64,000 bases of DNA from Isochrysis galbana (taxonomy: Eukaryota > Haptophyta > Isochrysidales > Isochrysidaceae). The notes beneath the pieces are model-generated. The model saw nothing but the letters and a program-made list of their open reading frames with translations. It made no database searches and had not been told where the DNA came from. Position 1 is the stretch's first letter. Every line of letters begins with the position of its first letter. Below, in pieces: positions 10,418 through 20,867 of this stretch. Made by a program: the position numbers and the translations under genes. The stretch covers positions 7,696,812 to 7,760,811 of the forward strand of contig CM030931.1 in the NCBI GenBank assembly GCA_018136815.1, given 5' to 3'.

Positions 10418-11110
10418 GGTCACTCACTCATTTTATTTAACCACTATCCCTTCTGACAACATCGCTGTAGAGGCGGCGTCCAATACTCGCCCGCCGGTCA
10501 CTCACTCATTTTATTTAACCACTATCCCTTCTGACAACATCGCTGTAGAGTAGAGGCGGCGTCCAATACTCGCCCGCCGGTCACTCACTCATTTTATTTA
10601 ACCACTATCCCTTCTGACAACATCGCTGTAGAGTAGAGGCGGCGTCCAATACTCGCCCGCCGGTCACTCACTCATTTTATTTAACCACTATCCCTTCTGA
10701 CAACATCGCTGTAGAGGCGGCGTCCAATACTCGCCCGCCGGTCACTCACTCATTTTATTTAACCACTATCCCTTCTGACAACATCGCTGTAGAGGCGGCG
10801 TCCAATACTCGCCCGCCGGTCACTCACTCATTTTATTTAACCACTATCCCTTCTGACAACATCGCTGTAGAGGCGGCGTCCAATACTCGCCCGCCGGTCA
10901 CTCACTCATTTTATTTAACCACTATCCCTTCTGACAACATCGCTGTAGAGGCGGCGTCCAATACTCGCCCGCCGGTCACTCACTCATTTTATTTAACCAC
11001 TATCCCTTCTGACAACATCGCTGTAGAGGCGGCGTCCAATACTCGCCCGCCGGTCACTCACTCATTTTATTTAACCACTATCCCTTCTGACAACATCGCT
11101 GTAGAGGCGG
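10418..11110 (+). repeat. Second block of the 83/78-bp satellite
   Basis: Unit starts at 10418, 10496, 10579, 10662, 10740, 10818, 10896, 10974 and 11052. Six full units are 78 bp and two are 83 bp; the ninth is cut at 11110 by a LINE fragment. The 78-bp form dominates here, whereas the first block is mostly 83 bp. Confidence 0.97.
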
Positions 11111-11498
11111 AAGGTTTGGTTGTCTGGTCGGGCCTGTGTCTCGTGCTCTCGCACGAGGCTAGTGCCGCGACTGTGTAGGGGCCCAGCCCGAGGGCTTTCC
11201 CTATGGGAGGCGACTGCGCGTCGCATTGGCCCGCTTTGGGGCTGGCACTGGGTGGCTGGAGGGAGGTGCTGGTGTGGGTGGCCATGCTGGTGGCCATGTT
11301 GGCCATGTCGGTGTAGGGCTTGCCGGGGGTGGCACAGGCCGTGGCTCGTGCGCACCTGATCGGCCTTGGGGCAGCGCGCGCGCGCTTCGGCGGCGCGGCC
11401 ATGGTCGCGGCCCGATCGGCCGGCGCGGGGCCCGGGGGTGACTGACGGCAGGGGGGGAGGGGAGCGGCGCGCGCTCCATGACCCTATCTTTATAAAGA
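11111..11498 (-). mobile_element. LINE 5'-end fragment (hairpin, start codon, ORF1 head)
   Basis: On the minus strand a hairpin (AACTATCTTTATAAAGATAG) is followed by GGTCATGGAGCGCGCGCC. The reading MERAPLPSPPA resembles the start of the LINE protein at 44987 (MERAAAPHLSF), and a second frame gives a basic patch (PPKRARAAPRP) like its AKRPRPPAEA. The copy ends abruptly at the satellite at 11110, so it is 3'-truncated, which is unusual for LINEs and implies a later rearrangement. Confidence 0.6.
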
Positions 11499-11692
11499 TA
11501 GTTCCCCTTGGCCACGATGAGCAAATCAGGCTCCCGACGAAAGCTCCAGGAGCTCCCCCCAAGAACTGCGTTCCGCGCTAGCTGCCGGCGCGCCCTCGCA
11601 GGCGATCTCCAAGAGCGTGAGATCAGCCTTGCTTTGCCGGGGCGGGGGGGGGGGCGGCTCGTGCCCCCCATGGGCGAACTAAGTATAAACTT
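11499..11692 (-). mobile_element. Second LINE 5'-end cassette, upstream of the first
   Basis: The minus strand shows hairpin AACTAAGTTTATACTTAGTT, then CGCCCATGG and a GC hairpin (GGGGGGCACGAGC with CCCCCC). The cassette runs about 190 bp and then meets the hairpin of the neighbouring LINE fragment, in the same orientation. It looks like an older 5' end into which the second element landed. Confidence 0.6.
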
Positions 11693-12262
11693 AGTTACTA
11701 CTTAGTTCCTAGCCGTAGTGTGCATGTGCATCGGAGAGGGACTATGCTGTTAACTTATGCTTATGCACTGGATGAGACAAAAATTTCCCCCTTGCTTGCT
11801 TTGCACCTCCACACACAAAAACGAAATGCCGTTGCTGCCCACCTCTTGCTCGCTGCTGCCTACCTCTTGCGAAAGAGAACAGAGTTGGCTACATGCGCAC
11901 TTGCTACGGGGCAGACGGGAAGCACTTCGGTGGCGAGCACCATGTTGTGCACTTACTGCAGTCCAATCAGTTAGAGGCATCTATATGAGCGAATGTGAGG
12001 ATGTTCTATTGAACCTGTCGCCAACAGAGATGCGAAAACGAGGCTAACCACGTGAAGGTATGCGAGAAAGCGGCGAACCACATGGAAGACAAAGTATCAG
12101 ACGAGCTCCTTGCCCCTACCGTATGGAGCAGTCGAGGAGCTTCGGCACATCAACGCGGCTCCAATCTAACCTCAATCGAAGGAGGCGTGGCGATTAGCCT
12201 GAGATACCTTGAGCTTGCGATTGGCAGCAGACGCTTGATCATCGCCGAGCATCACCTGAAGT
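11693..12262. other. Intergenic
   Basis: No supported gene. It holds the 3' flank of the nucleoside-hydrolase gene, which ends at 12263. Short plus-strand frames have no recognisable content. Confidence 0.4.
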
Positions 12263-15200
12263 TCACAGGGTATGCGCAACATAGGTGGATCGAGAGTTCC
12301 CACACGCACGGGCGTGGCGTGGTGTACAGCTTTTGTTGGGGTGAGAGGTGTTGCAAGGCTTCACCTCACGGAGCGTCTCGTCATCCTTCTCAAACGACCA
12401 CTTCTTCCCTCGACCGATGGTGATCTCACCCGGAAAGTCGAGGTCATACTCAGATGCGTTTTGCCTGCACCCAGAGAAAAGACCTTGGCACAGACACGCT
12501 CGCAGCTTCGCCTCGAGGGAGCGCGTGCCCGTGCCCGGGTTTGCTGCAGAAACACCAATGACATGGTGCGTCGCTGAGCGGACTCGCACAGCAGTCGCGC
12601 GGAACAGGTTTTCTCTTGCCGCCGGGACGGCAGCAAGGAGAGCGAGAGGGGAGTACACGGTGATCCACCGTACATCCTCCCAGTGGAACGAGCCCTTTTC
12701 GTCACCACACTCAGATGAGGAACTATCGTCGCCGCTGCAAAAGACCTCGCTGCATTCGCACAAGGCTCCTGCTATTGTGGCGCGCTCCTCGGATGGTGCG
12801 GTGATACCGGACCCGCGATCCTTGCCGAAGGGTGCGCACCATTGTGTTGGCGACTGCGACGAAGCATCGTAGCCCGACGAGGCTGAGGCAAGCGACGAGC
12901 GATCGTCGTGAGATGGACGGAAGTGCGCTGAGGTGGCGCGCCCCTCATTGCTGACTGGCCCAGAGTCGTCTGCCTCATCGTCAACAAATTGTCGGCGGAA
13001 CCAGTCCTTGTCACAGCGTCCTGGCAGCTTGCGCATCGGGGAGCCCCCCGGCAATTGCACGTGATCCCAAAGGCCACTGAGACAAGCGCGCTGATTCTCC
13101 ATAATGTCGCGGCCGACGGTGCCGCCATGATCGGCGAGCACGTCGAAAAGCTGGCGAGGTACGCGCGACGAAACCGCCACATGGCGTGACAAAACGACCA
13201 GCGGCACGGAGGCCTTTTGCGTGAAGGCGTATAACTGTTTGGCCCCTTCCATGTCCAAGCTGTTGTTGGTGGCCTCAGAGTCCGGCTCCAGCTCATAGCC
13301 GGGTGGCTTCTCCCACGCCACTTTAAGGCCTGGCTCCGACTTTTGCCGTCGCAAGGGCCTCCGGCGCGAGGCCGAGGCGGCGTCGTGGATGCGGGCGCCG
13401 AGCACAGAACGCGCGCCGGTTGCCAAGTTTGCCGGCGCGCCGGACGCCTCAACCATGGCGGCGTCGAGCATCTCAAGGTTAGTAGCATGTGTGTCGGAGC
13501 GCTTGAGATCGGCCCCGCCCATGTGGACAACACGTGTGGTGAACTCACGGAACAAGGTGGCGTGCGCCTGGGCGAATCGGGCGACTGACGAAAGGCCCGA
13601 TGAGCAGACGAGCACGAGACCCCACGGTGGGGCGATGCCATACAATTCAAGTAGCACAGACTGCACTGGCTCGATGCACTTCACGTGTTTTCTCGACACG
13701 AACTCTTCCGAGATGTCTTCCTTGCCCACGGGGGGATTTGACGCTGCGTTGTTCACATCTTCGGCCAGAGGGTGGCTGCGCCCGCAGTCTTGCTTGGCAT
13801 GCAATGCAGTAAGACCACGACTGGAGCTGCTGCGGTCCCGGGGCGAAGAAACGGCCTTGCGGATGTCGGCAGCATGGGAATGGTCCACGCCATGCACTTT
13901 GGGTGAAACGCGGGGTGAGGTAGTGGAAGCCACGGCATTGTCGTGAACCGTGGCCTTGGCCTCGCTTGCACTGCTGAGTGATTTGGAGCGGTAACGCTGT
14001 GAGAGGCACGGGTCGTACACTGGCCGCACTGGCACATGGGACATTCCAAGCTGCGAAAGAGTGAGCCGAATCGACTCAGCCCAACCTAAAAGCTCGGGTT
14101 CGTCCTCAGGAGCCGCCTCTAAGAGAATTCCCAAGCATTCAGTCACACCTGAAGGGAGGAGGGGGGGAAGAGGTTACAATCGGCCGCTGAAGTGCGAGTG
14201 CGATTACCCTTCTATGTCAACCGAGGTGGGCGCACATGCCATTGAGGCATGTCGCCCTTCCTCGGATGCGTCCCGTACCCACGCGCTCCCAACGCCTTCG
14301 TGTGCGCTGGACGAACTAGCAAACCTAGCAAGGGCTCACCGAGCGACCATAGCGCACGAAGCATCACGCAGCAGAGCTTGATGTCGACGAGAGCATTGCT
14401 CGTGACGCGGGTGAGCAGGATGATGTTCTCTGTCATGCGCATGCCACGTAAATTGCATCCGATGCCCTCGGCAAAGCCCTGATGCATCTCCTCCGCCAGA
14501 TCATCGCCATCGAGGATGCCGGGATCCTGTTGCGACACACCGATGACTTGGTGCACCACGCCATGCGGGCCCGGAATTTTCACTGGCCGCATGTGCTTCC
14601 GCCGCAGCTCTGGAACTGCAGCGAGCAATGCAACAGTGTCGTACTGCATGAAGCCGTCCACACAATCCCAAATGGAATCCCCAGCACCCCGCTGCGCTCC
14701 GTGCTTGGCTCCCTCTTCTGAACAGAACGTCTTGAGGAACCATTCGCTCGTGCACCGCGCGGGAAGACCCTGCCGACCTTCTGGGTCTGTGGCGTTCGAG
14801 CGGGTCCAGAGTGCCTCGAGCTTTGAGCGCTGCTCGTTACGTAGCCGCCACCCAATGCATGAGCCCTTGGTGGCCATCTCGTCGTACAGCGAACGAGGCA
14901 CCTTGCAAGCGTACGCCGCCCATCGCGAGACGACAACGAGGCGAACACCCAATTCCTGGCAGCGCCGGTAGAGGTATCGCGCGGCCGCCGCGTCAAACTG
15001 GTTGTTGTGCGCGGAGTCGGGCTCGAGTACTGGAGTGACGGCAGCAGCAGTGGTGGCCGAGAAGTCCTCCGCGCCAACAGCCTCACCAGCTAGCTTGCTA
15101 TCCGACTGCATCCATGGGCCCTCGACGCAGCCCCCCATGATGACCACCTCCTGCACGGCTCGCACGAAAAGCTCCTCGTGATCGCGCAGCATGATGGCCG

Positions 15201-15975
15201 CATCCTTGGTGGATGCGATCAGGAGCAATGTCAGCTTACCCTCGGACGGCCCCGAGGCTGCCTCCTGCAGCAGGCGGCGGAGGAGCTCACGTCCAGGCTC
15301 GAGGGCGAGGGCGCCCTCGGCGAAGCGCGCAGGGATGTACGCCGCGTGGATGGCTGCACTCTCGTGCTGCAAACTCCCGCCGTCCGATCCGATGCCCACG
15401 GGCACGTCGTGCATACCGAGCATGTCGAGTGTGCCGCGGATGAGGAGTGCGCGCTCGAATGCGGGCGCAAGCGTGGAGACTATGCCGCGCAGATCAATCT
15501 GGTCGCGCATAACGAGGTAGCGCATCATGATGATTGACATCTCGTCGTCGAGATCCTGCCCCGCATCCGAGATAACCACGAGTGGCGTTCCGCCCGAGCG
15601 GGGCCCCAGCCTCGCAGAGCGCGAGCGGCTGCTGCGGTTGATCGAGACATCCTGCAGCCGGATGCTGCGCCTGTTTGCGAGCGCGACGGCTTCGTTGGGT
15701 CGCGAGAAGTTATTGAAGAGGTCTGGCGAGGAGGATACCCGCGAGGGCAGCCGTGTCCCACAAGGCAGAGAGGAGGATTGCTCACCTCCGAGACCGATGG
15801 GGCCTGTGGAGTCACTGGAGCCCTGCCGCCGCAGGGGGAGGGCTGCCGAGCGGTGGAGGTGGCGGCGGCGGCGATGGCGGGAGGCGAGAGAGGTGAGAGA
15901 GGCGAGACCTAACAGGAAGAGACCTGCTGCCGCTCCCTGGCCTAGCAGTCGGAGCAGCGCGGGGCTCGCTCCCAT
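12263..15975 (-). CDS. Two-domain inosine/uridine-type nucleoside hydrolase protein, one intron
   Basis: Exon 1 is 15975-14340 and exon 2 is 14148-12263; the 191-bp intron has a G|GTGAGC donor and a polypyrimidine-CAG|GTG acceptor. The joined frame gives 1173 residues. Domain 1 carries the calcium/ribose-binding motif VISDAGQDLDDE near residue 130, typical of the IU nucleoside hydrolase fold that cleaves the N-glycosidic bond of ribonucleosides. Domain 2 repeats the fold; across the splice junction MLRALWSLG|VTECLGILLEAAP aligns without gaps to domain 1 MMRYLVMRDQIDLRGIVSTLAP. In domain 2 the acidic motif is replaced by RVTSNALVDIK, so it probably lacks catalysis. The start at 15975 precedes a hydrophobic segment (LGQGAAAGLFLLGLASL) that may be a signal or anchor. 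It shares a 716-bp divergent region with the PhyH gene. Both domains are interrupted by low-complexity loops. Confidence 0.88.
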
Positions 15976-16118
15976 CGGGGAACGGGGGGAGGGGGGGGGG
16001 GTTGAAAGCAGCAGAGGGGGCTGGGTGGCTCCACGAGGGAAGAAGAAAAGAGAGGCGATAAGTGAGGAATACACGCGGAGAGGGGGGCGGGGAGGGAGAG
16101 AGCAGAGGGGGGAGGCCT

Positions 16119-16152
<34 letters not shown>

Positions 16153-16659
16153 GCGACCTCCCCACCCCCCCCCTCCCCAACTCCCCCCTTCCCCCTTCCT
16201 CCTCCCCCCTCCTCCTTCCCCCGCTCAACTTTAACGTACAGACCCCGCCCTCTCTCTCTCTCCTCGCCTCACGCTCCCCGCTGGCTCCCCCCCGCGCTCC
16301 CCGCTCTCTCCCCGCCCCCGCTCAAACTACTTCGTATATCCCGCTCTTCAATCCCTCCTCCCATCTCCGGCTTTGTATTGTGTGATGAGCGAGGGGGAAA
16401 GAACACAGGGTGTGGGGGCGAGAGCACAGAAAAAAAGAGAAAGAAGAGAACATCGAAGTTTGCGTGATGATTGATCACAGGATTTTTTTAGACGGCTCTT
16501 TATTAGCGACTCCAGAGTGGGCGACTCATCAGAACTTCGCCGATTCACAGATGAGTCACTCTTGTTTACAAAAGAGACGGGGTTGCACTCTTTAGGACTC
16601 TTCTGCGACAACATAACGATGGGATACTTGATACTTGTACTAGAGTAGGGTAGCAGTAC
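15976..16659. promoter_or_regulatory. Divergent intergenic region with poly-C/poly-G tracts
   Basis: This lies between the minus-strand hydrolase start (15975) and the plus-strand PhyH start (16692). It contains G-rich tracts (15984-16010), a poly-C run of about 30 bases near 16121-16150 and C/T-rich sequence to about 16330, then ordinary sequence. It probably carries promoters for both genes; only a TATA-like motif on the PhyH side is visible. Confidence 0.45.
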
Positions 16660-16667
16660 TATAAATA
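16660..16667 (+). promoter_or_regulatory. TATA-like box before PhyH gene
   Basis: TATAAATA lies 25 bp before the PhyH ATG. If functional, transcription would begin close to the start codon, leaving a very short leader. Confidence 0.35.
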
Positions 16668-16691
16668 CGAATCTTTGTAGGGTGCTTGCCG

Positions 16692-17606
16692 ATGGCCGGC
16701 CTCCGCGCGCTCCAGGTGCTCCGCAAACTGGGAGCTCGCGCCCGAGGTAGGCTGTTCTCTGCCCGGGCGGCCTCCCAGTCAGCCCACCCAATTTCGGCCT
16801 ACGACCGAGATGGCTACGCTATCCCTGACCTGAGGTTAACAGCTGAGCAGCTCGAGACTGCTCGCAGAGCGGTGGACTCCGTCCTCGAGCGCAACTCGCA
16901 CCTCCAGCCTGAGCAGCTAGTCAACGCGCATCTACAGGAGGAGAGCCGCTCTGACAAGCAGGCGGGACGCGTGCGCGGCAGCTCTGACTTGATGCGCCTG
17001 GCGTGCCTGCCAATCATCACTGGGCTAGCGGCGCATTGCCTCGGGACCAACGACGTAATTCTGTGGGCGTGCCAGCTCTTTGCCAAGCCGCCGCGCAAAG
17101 GGCGAGCTGTGCCGTGGCATCAGGATGGGGTGTATTGGCCGATCGAGCCCCTCAACGCATGCACTGTGTGGATCGCAATCGACCGCAGTGGCAGTGAGAA
17201 CGGGGGCCTGCAAGTGATTCCAGGAAGCCACTCCAGGGCGCTCAAGCACGCCACCATTGATGGTGACAGGCCATATGGCGAATCTGCAATTCGCGTTGCG
17301 ATTCTTCCCGAGACGCTTGGAAAAGAAATGATGGAGAGAGCTGTCGAACTCAACCTCGACCCGGGCATGATGTCTGTGCATGACTCTATGCTCGTCCATG
17401 GCTCCAAATCCAATCTCTCCGGCTCCAGACGAGCCGGACTTGCGATTTCTTTCATGGCGGCAGACTGCCACTTTCGGCGCGATGTGCAGACATTCGCTGC
17501 TCGAGAGGGTGGACTTGAGCTTGACTTCTCCAATCGTCCGCTCGTGCAGGTGCGCGGAAAGAACCGTCACCCAGGAAACACGCATTTTATTCCAGCCCCG
17601 TACTAG
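16692..17606 (+). CDS. Phytanoyl-CoA dioxygenase (PhyH) family protein
   Basis: A 304-residue single-exon Fe(II)/2-oxoglutarate oxygenase. The iron site is visible as H143-x-D145 in PWHQDGVYW and H236 in LVHGSKSN; an arginine near 247 (SRRAGL) is placed to bind 2-oxoglutarate. The GGLQVIPGSH motif is typical of the double-stranded beta-helix core. The first 30 residues are arginine-rich without acids (LRALQVLRKLGARARGRLF), like a mitochondrial presequence. The start is ATG 16692 in CCGATGG. PhyH proteins hydroxylate lipids or small metabolites; the substrate here is unknown. Confidence 0.9.
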   Translation: MAGLRALQVLRKLGARARGRLFSARAASQSAHPISAYDRDGYAIPDLRLTAEQLETARRAVDSVLERNSHLQPEQLVNAHLQEESRSDKQAGRVRGSSDLMRLACLPIITGLAAHCLGTNDVILWACQLFAKPPRKGRAVPWHQDGVYWPIEPLNACTVWIAIDRSGSENGGLQVIPGSHSRALKHATIDGDRPYGESAIRVAILPETLGKEMMERAVELNLDPGMMSVHDSMLVHGSKSNLSGSRRAGLAISFMAADCHFRRDVQTFAAREGGLELDFSNRPLVQVRGKNRHPGNTHFIPAPY

Positions 17607-18212
17607 GATTCGGTATCTCGAAAGCAAGTGCATGGGCATGATGTACGTCCATTGCGAGTCAATGAGAAGTGTTGCGGAACAGGTTTCGCTCAAAGTGCGG
17701 TCCCTCTTGGTGCCCCCATTGCATTTTCTCCCTGTTTCGATAGCTTCTTTTCTGGGTCGTGTCCCCCCTCATCAAACATACCGATGAATTTTGTCCCCCC
17801 TCCCCTATTTACGGGACCCGTTTTTGTTATTTACGGGACCAGCTCCACCTCACGCCCAGGCTTTACTCTGAGCTCGGAGGTGCACTCAGCTACAACTACG
17901 CTTGAAAATCCAGTCATTATTAGCCCGGTCACTCACTATGGGGGTGCGGAGGGCACCAGCTACAATGAGCAAATGAGGGGCTAAATAAGCTCCCTATGGG
18001 TTCAGATAGCATGGATCAGAAAAAAAAATGGGGGGTTCTGGGTTCTCCGGCGAAATTTTTGAAAAACACCGCATTTCAGGCCTTCGAAGACGGCGACGAG
18101 AAATACTGTCGGGCCCCCCTCCGGTATATTTTAGTGAGGCCCTTTATGCGAAGCACAAACATCGAATAGCGAGGAAATTTTTGACGCCGGCTCACTAAGT
18201 TCACAAGGCCTA
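17607..18212. other. Intergenic
   Basis: No gene. A short repeat TTTACGGGACC occurs twice (17809 and 17832). The stretch CCCGGTCACTCACTATGG at 17922 shares the first bases of the satellite unit but nothing further. Confidence 0.4.
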
Positions 18213-18402
18213 GGCGGCTTGCCTTCATTTGGTCTCCTTTCCCTCAGGGTTTCTTCCCCTCCCTGTGGGGACTCTCACCCTACCATGAGCCCCCCCGCGA
18301 GCACCCCCAAGGAGAGGCCCAGGAGCACCCCGTACGCGACCAGAACGGCGTCGCCTTGGCTCGGTATGAGGGCGCGCCCCGAGAGGGCCTCCTTCGACAA
18401 GC
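18213..18402 (-). repeat. Cytochrome b561 tail module, copy 2
   Basis: This is the reverse complement of the module at 3812-3980, with a few substitutions. On the minus strand it directly follows a piece of an FkbM methyltransferase gene. It ends at the same ACCAAATGAAGGCAAGCCGCC as the other copies. Confidence 0.85.
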
Positions 18403-18726
18403 GCGGTCGGCGAAGCCGGGGTTGGCGCGGACGGACGCGTTGAGCAGCCGGACGTTGTCGGGCACGGGCTCGAAGGCGTGCACCGTGGCGCCGAGGGCGA
18501 GCATGAGGAGCGTGCAGCTGCCGATGTTGGCGCCGACGTCGACGAAGACGCCGCCGCCCGCCGCGACCTCCGGCCTCTCCCACGTGCTCGCGAGGGTGTC
18601 GCAGCCCGTCCATCGCCCGTGCTTGCGCACGTAGTCGCCGATGGTGTCGGCGCCCTCGTGGAGGCACTGCGTGAAGGCGAGGCCGCGCGCGCGCACCGCG
18701 AAGGGCTGCCCGGTAGCGCACGTCAT
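18403..18726 (-). pseudogene. FkbM-type methyltransferase gene fragment
   Basis: The minus-strand frame from ATG 18726 encodes about 108 residues ending in the SAM-binding part of an FkbM methyltransferase: GGVFVDVGANIGSCTLLMLA, then HAFEPVPDNVRLLNASV. The reading then passes out of frame into the b561 tail module, so the rest of the enzyme is missing. FkbM enzymes O-methylate sugars or other small molecules; they occur in algae and in many algal giant viruses, so the source is uncertain. Confidence 0.7.
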
Positions 18727-18835
18727 TCCCTCCCCCCACTGCGCGTGCGCGCGCTTCCCCTCAATCTGACAGAATGCGCGCGGCGGCGCGCGCGCGCTTT
18801 CTTCTCTCGCCCCACGCGCTTTATTCTTTTTTCAC

Positions 18836-19000
18836 CGCGCGGACTCGCCCCCGCGCCGCCAGGACTCCCCCCCGCGCCGCCAGGACTCGCCCCCCGCGCC
18901 GCCAGGACTCGCCCCCGCGCCGCCAGGACTCCCCCCCGCGCCGCCAGGACTCGCCCCCCGCGCCGCCAGGACTCGCCCCCGCGCCGCCAGGACTCCCCCT
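18836..19000 (+). repeat. GC-rich minisatellite
   Basis: About eight copies of a 20-22 bp unit CGCGCCGCCAGGACTCGCCC with small length changes in the C run. It is compositional and needs no coding explanation. Confidence 0.85.
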
Positions 19001-19359
19001 CCCTCGCGCGCGCTTTTCTTCCCTATCGAGTGGAGCGGTGGGGGTGTGTCCTGCGCGGGTCCTCTGGCGATGTTGCTCGCGGCGATGTCAGCCGGAGGTT
19101 GCCATAGAAGACGCGGATTGTACGTGTGAGTGAATGAAATGGGGGGACCCTCCGGATGAACCCCCCCAATGTGACTGAAACCTAGTTGTGAAGTGCCGTT
19201 TGGTGTTTCGTGACGGGTTTTAAGGCCTCGTGACATCGTGTCTGTGTGCGTTTCGTTATGGTTTTTTTTTAATTGATTCATAGTTAAAGTAGCTAGCATG
19301 GACGACAACAAAAGGGTCGCCGAATCCCTTATAAAGAAACAGCGTACGGAGAGTCTCAC

Positions 19360-19509
19360 GAATATGAGCTTGGGTGCCAGGTACTCGGGGATCTCCGCCT
19401 GGTAGTGGATCCCGACCTGGATGCCGGTGCGCGCGTTCGGGCCCAGGAGGATCCGATTGGCGTACATGGCGCTCTTGCGCTGCGTGCGCCTCTGCGAAAG
19501 CGGGACGAA
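19360..19509 (-). CDS. Orphan exon encoding part of an ELM2 domain
   Basis: A 150-bp, phase-0 exon bounded by CAG| at 19510-19512 and |GTGAGA from 19359. It encodes FVPLSQRRTQRKSAMYANRI, then TGIQVGIHYQAEIPEYL, which resembles the ELM2 domain found in histone-deacetylase corepressors (RCOR, MTA, MIER type). No neighbouring exon, SANT domain or start codon is recognisable nearby. It is either part of a gene with long introns or an exon carried here by rearrangement, as with other gene pieces in this block. Confidence 0.4.
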
Positions 19510-19619
19510 CTGCGCCGCTGCTTGCACCCGCGCCGCTGCCGCCCGCCCGCTGCCGGCTCGGTCCTTCCCTTCCGTCTGGCCACACAGCCCTTCCGTCTAC
19601 CGTCCTCCGTCGCACACAG

Positions 19620-20159
19620 ATGCTGCCCCCCCTTGCACACTCATCGAAGCGGCGGCACATCGACGAAGACGAGCGCAAGGACATCATCACGATGGAACTC
19701 GGGCATGGCCGCTACATCCACCAGTCGGCCGTCGACATCCTCATCAAGGCTGCCGTTCTCCTGAACAGCTCCTCCCTGTACACCTTTGACATGGACGCCG
19801 CCTTCCCGGAGGCGAAGAAGCTCGTCTTGGAATTCTACGACATCGCCTCGGTGCCCATCACTGTGCCCCAGCTTCTGTGGATCATCAGGTCCAAGGAAAG
19901 GCCTCGCAGCGTGCCCACGTTGATCATGAGGCTGCGCTTCATCGCACAGACGGTGCCCCCTCGCGATGTGCTCGAGGAGACTGCGATCGAGATCGTCAAG
20001 CTGGTCTTTCACAACCTCATCCCCCAAACGCCCACCACGGAAATCTCATCGATCAACTTGGCGCCCGGACCCGCACTCTACTTTCACGTCCCCCTGGTCT
20101 CGTGCTTCACAGTGCGGCACCTGTGCAAACTCATGGGTCTCGACCACCTCGCTCCGTGA
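19620..20159 (+). CDS. Unknown protein, 179 residues
   Basis: An open frame from ATG 19620. I do not recognise the family. It is mainly helical with conserved-looking hydrophobic spacing (ELGHGRYIHQSAVDILIKAA, VPQLLWIIRSKERPRSVP), no signal peptide and no membrane segment. It stands 259 bp before the virus-like gene pair in the same orientation and could be part of the same insertion, or a host gene facing the ELM2 exon. It is absent from the second copy of the virus-like locus. Confidence 0.55.
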   Translation: MLPPLAHSSKRRHIDEDERKDIITMELGHGRYIHQSAVDILIKAAVLLNSSSLYTFDMDAAFPEAKKLVLEFYDIASVPITVPQLLWIIRSKERPRSVPTLIMRLRFIAQTVPPRDVLEETAIEIVKLVFHNLIPQTPTTEISSINLAPGPALYFHVPLVSCFTVRHLCKLMGLDHLAP

Positions 20160-20418
20160 GCCCGATCATGTCGTTGAGGTCCTTGCCGGTCAGGTCCCGC
20201 CGCACACCGTCCCCCGAATTCTTGTGTTGTAGACACCCTCCCTTCCCTCCCCTCCGCATACTCCCCGCGCACGAGAGAGGGGAGGGGGTGGTCGTCTTTG
20301 TCATCAGGACCGTGACCAAGCGATTATCCACAGCGAATGCAAACTCAGGAGACTCCCCCTCCCCCCCATGAGGCAAGCGCATCGCGTTTGTTTCGAACCG
20401 AACGTTGGACTAAAAAAA

Positions 20419-20805
20419 ATGGGCATATGGGTAAATATGCCGTCGAAACGACTTTTGATTGCCCTTGCGGTGGTCGTCGCCACCGTGGTCGCCGCCACCG
20501 TCGTGGCGTTGGTACTCACGAAGAAGCAGCCAGACAGATGCAAGGATGTGGATGGAGAGTGTGCAAACGATGGAGACTGTTGTCACGATCTCGTGTGCTC
20601 CGACCAAAAGTGCCGTACCGTCACACCGTGTGTCGAGAAAAGGGGGGGGTGCAGTTATGGCGACGAGTGCTGTGAAGGACTTGAGTGCAATGACGAGGGA
20701 GTGTGTGAGACGCCATGCCGCGAGCCAGGGTCGGTGTGCCAAAATAACTCGGAGTGCTGTGGTGAATACACGTGTCGTAGTGGTACCTGCAGATCTGATG
20801 ACTGA
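20419..20805 (+). CDS. Membrane-anchored protein with three cystine-knot-like repeats (virus-like locus)
   Basis: A 128-residue protein. The N-terminus is a short basic head (NMPSKR), then one hydrophobic helix rich in Val/Ala, suggesting a type II membrane anchor. The ectodomain has three similar six-cysteine repeats with the pattern C-x6-C-x4-DCC/ECC-x4-C-x4-C, like knottin or dickkopf-type small disulfide domains. Two starts are possible (20419, 20437); an ATG at 20368 is also in frame. It lies 62 bp before the next gene in the same direction. The last two repeats recur at 62630-62828. Family unknown; surface or virion membrane location is an inference. Confidence 0.7.
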   Translation: MGIWVNMPSKRLLIALAVVVATVVAATVVALVLTKKQPDRCKDVDGECANDGDCCHDLVCSDQKCRTVTPCVEKRGGCSYGDECCEGLECNDEGVCETPCREPGSVCQNNSECCGEYTCRSGTCRSDD

Positions 20806-20867
20806 TTGGTTATCACGGAACAAAGTGAAAGGCGCTCACGGAAGCTTTTTTCGTTTCGTGCTCATAA

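Noticed and set aside
7686-11110. CRISPR-like array
   Set aside because: Units are contiguous with no unique spacers and the context is eukaryotic; it is a satellite.
12361-13946. Plus-strand frames up to 185 codons
   Set aside because: Antisense shadows of the nucleoside hydrolase exon.
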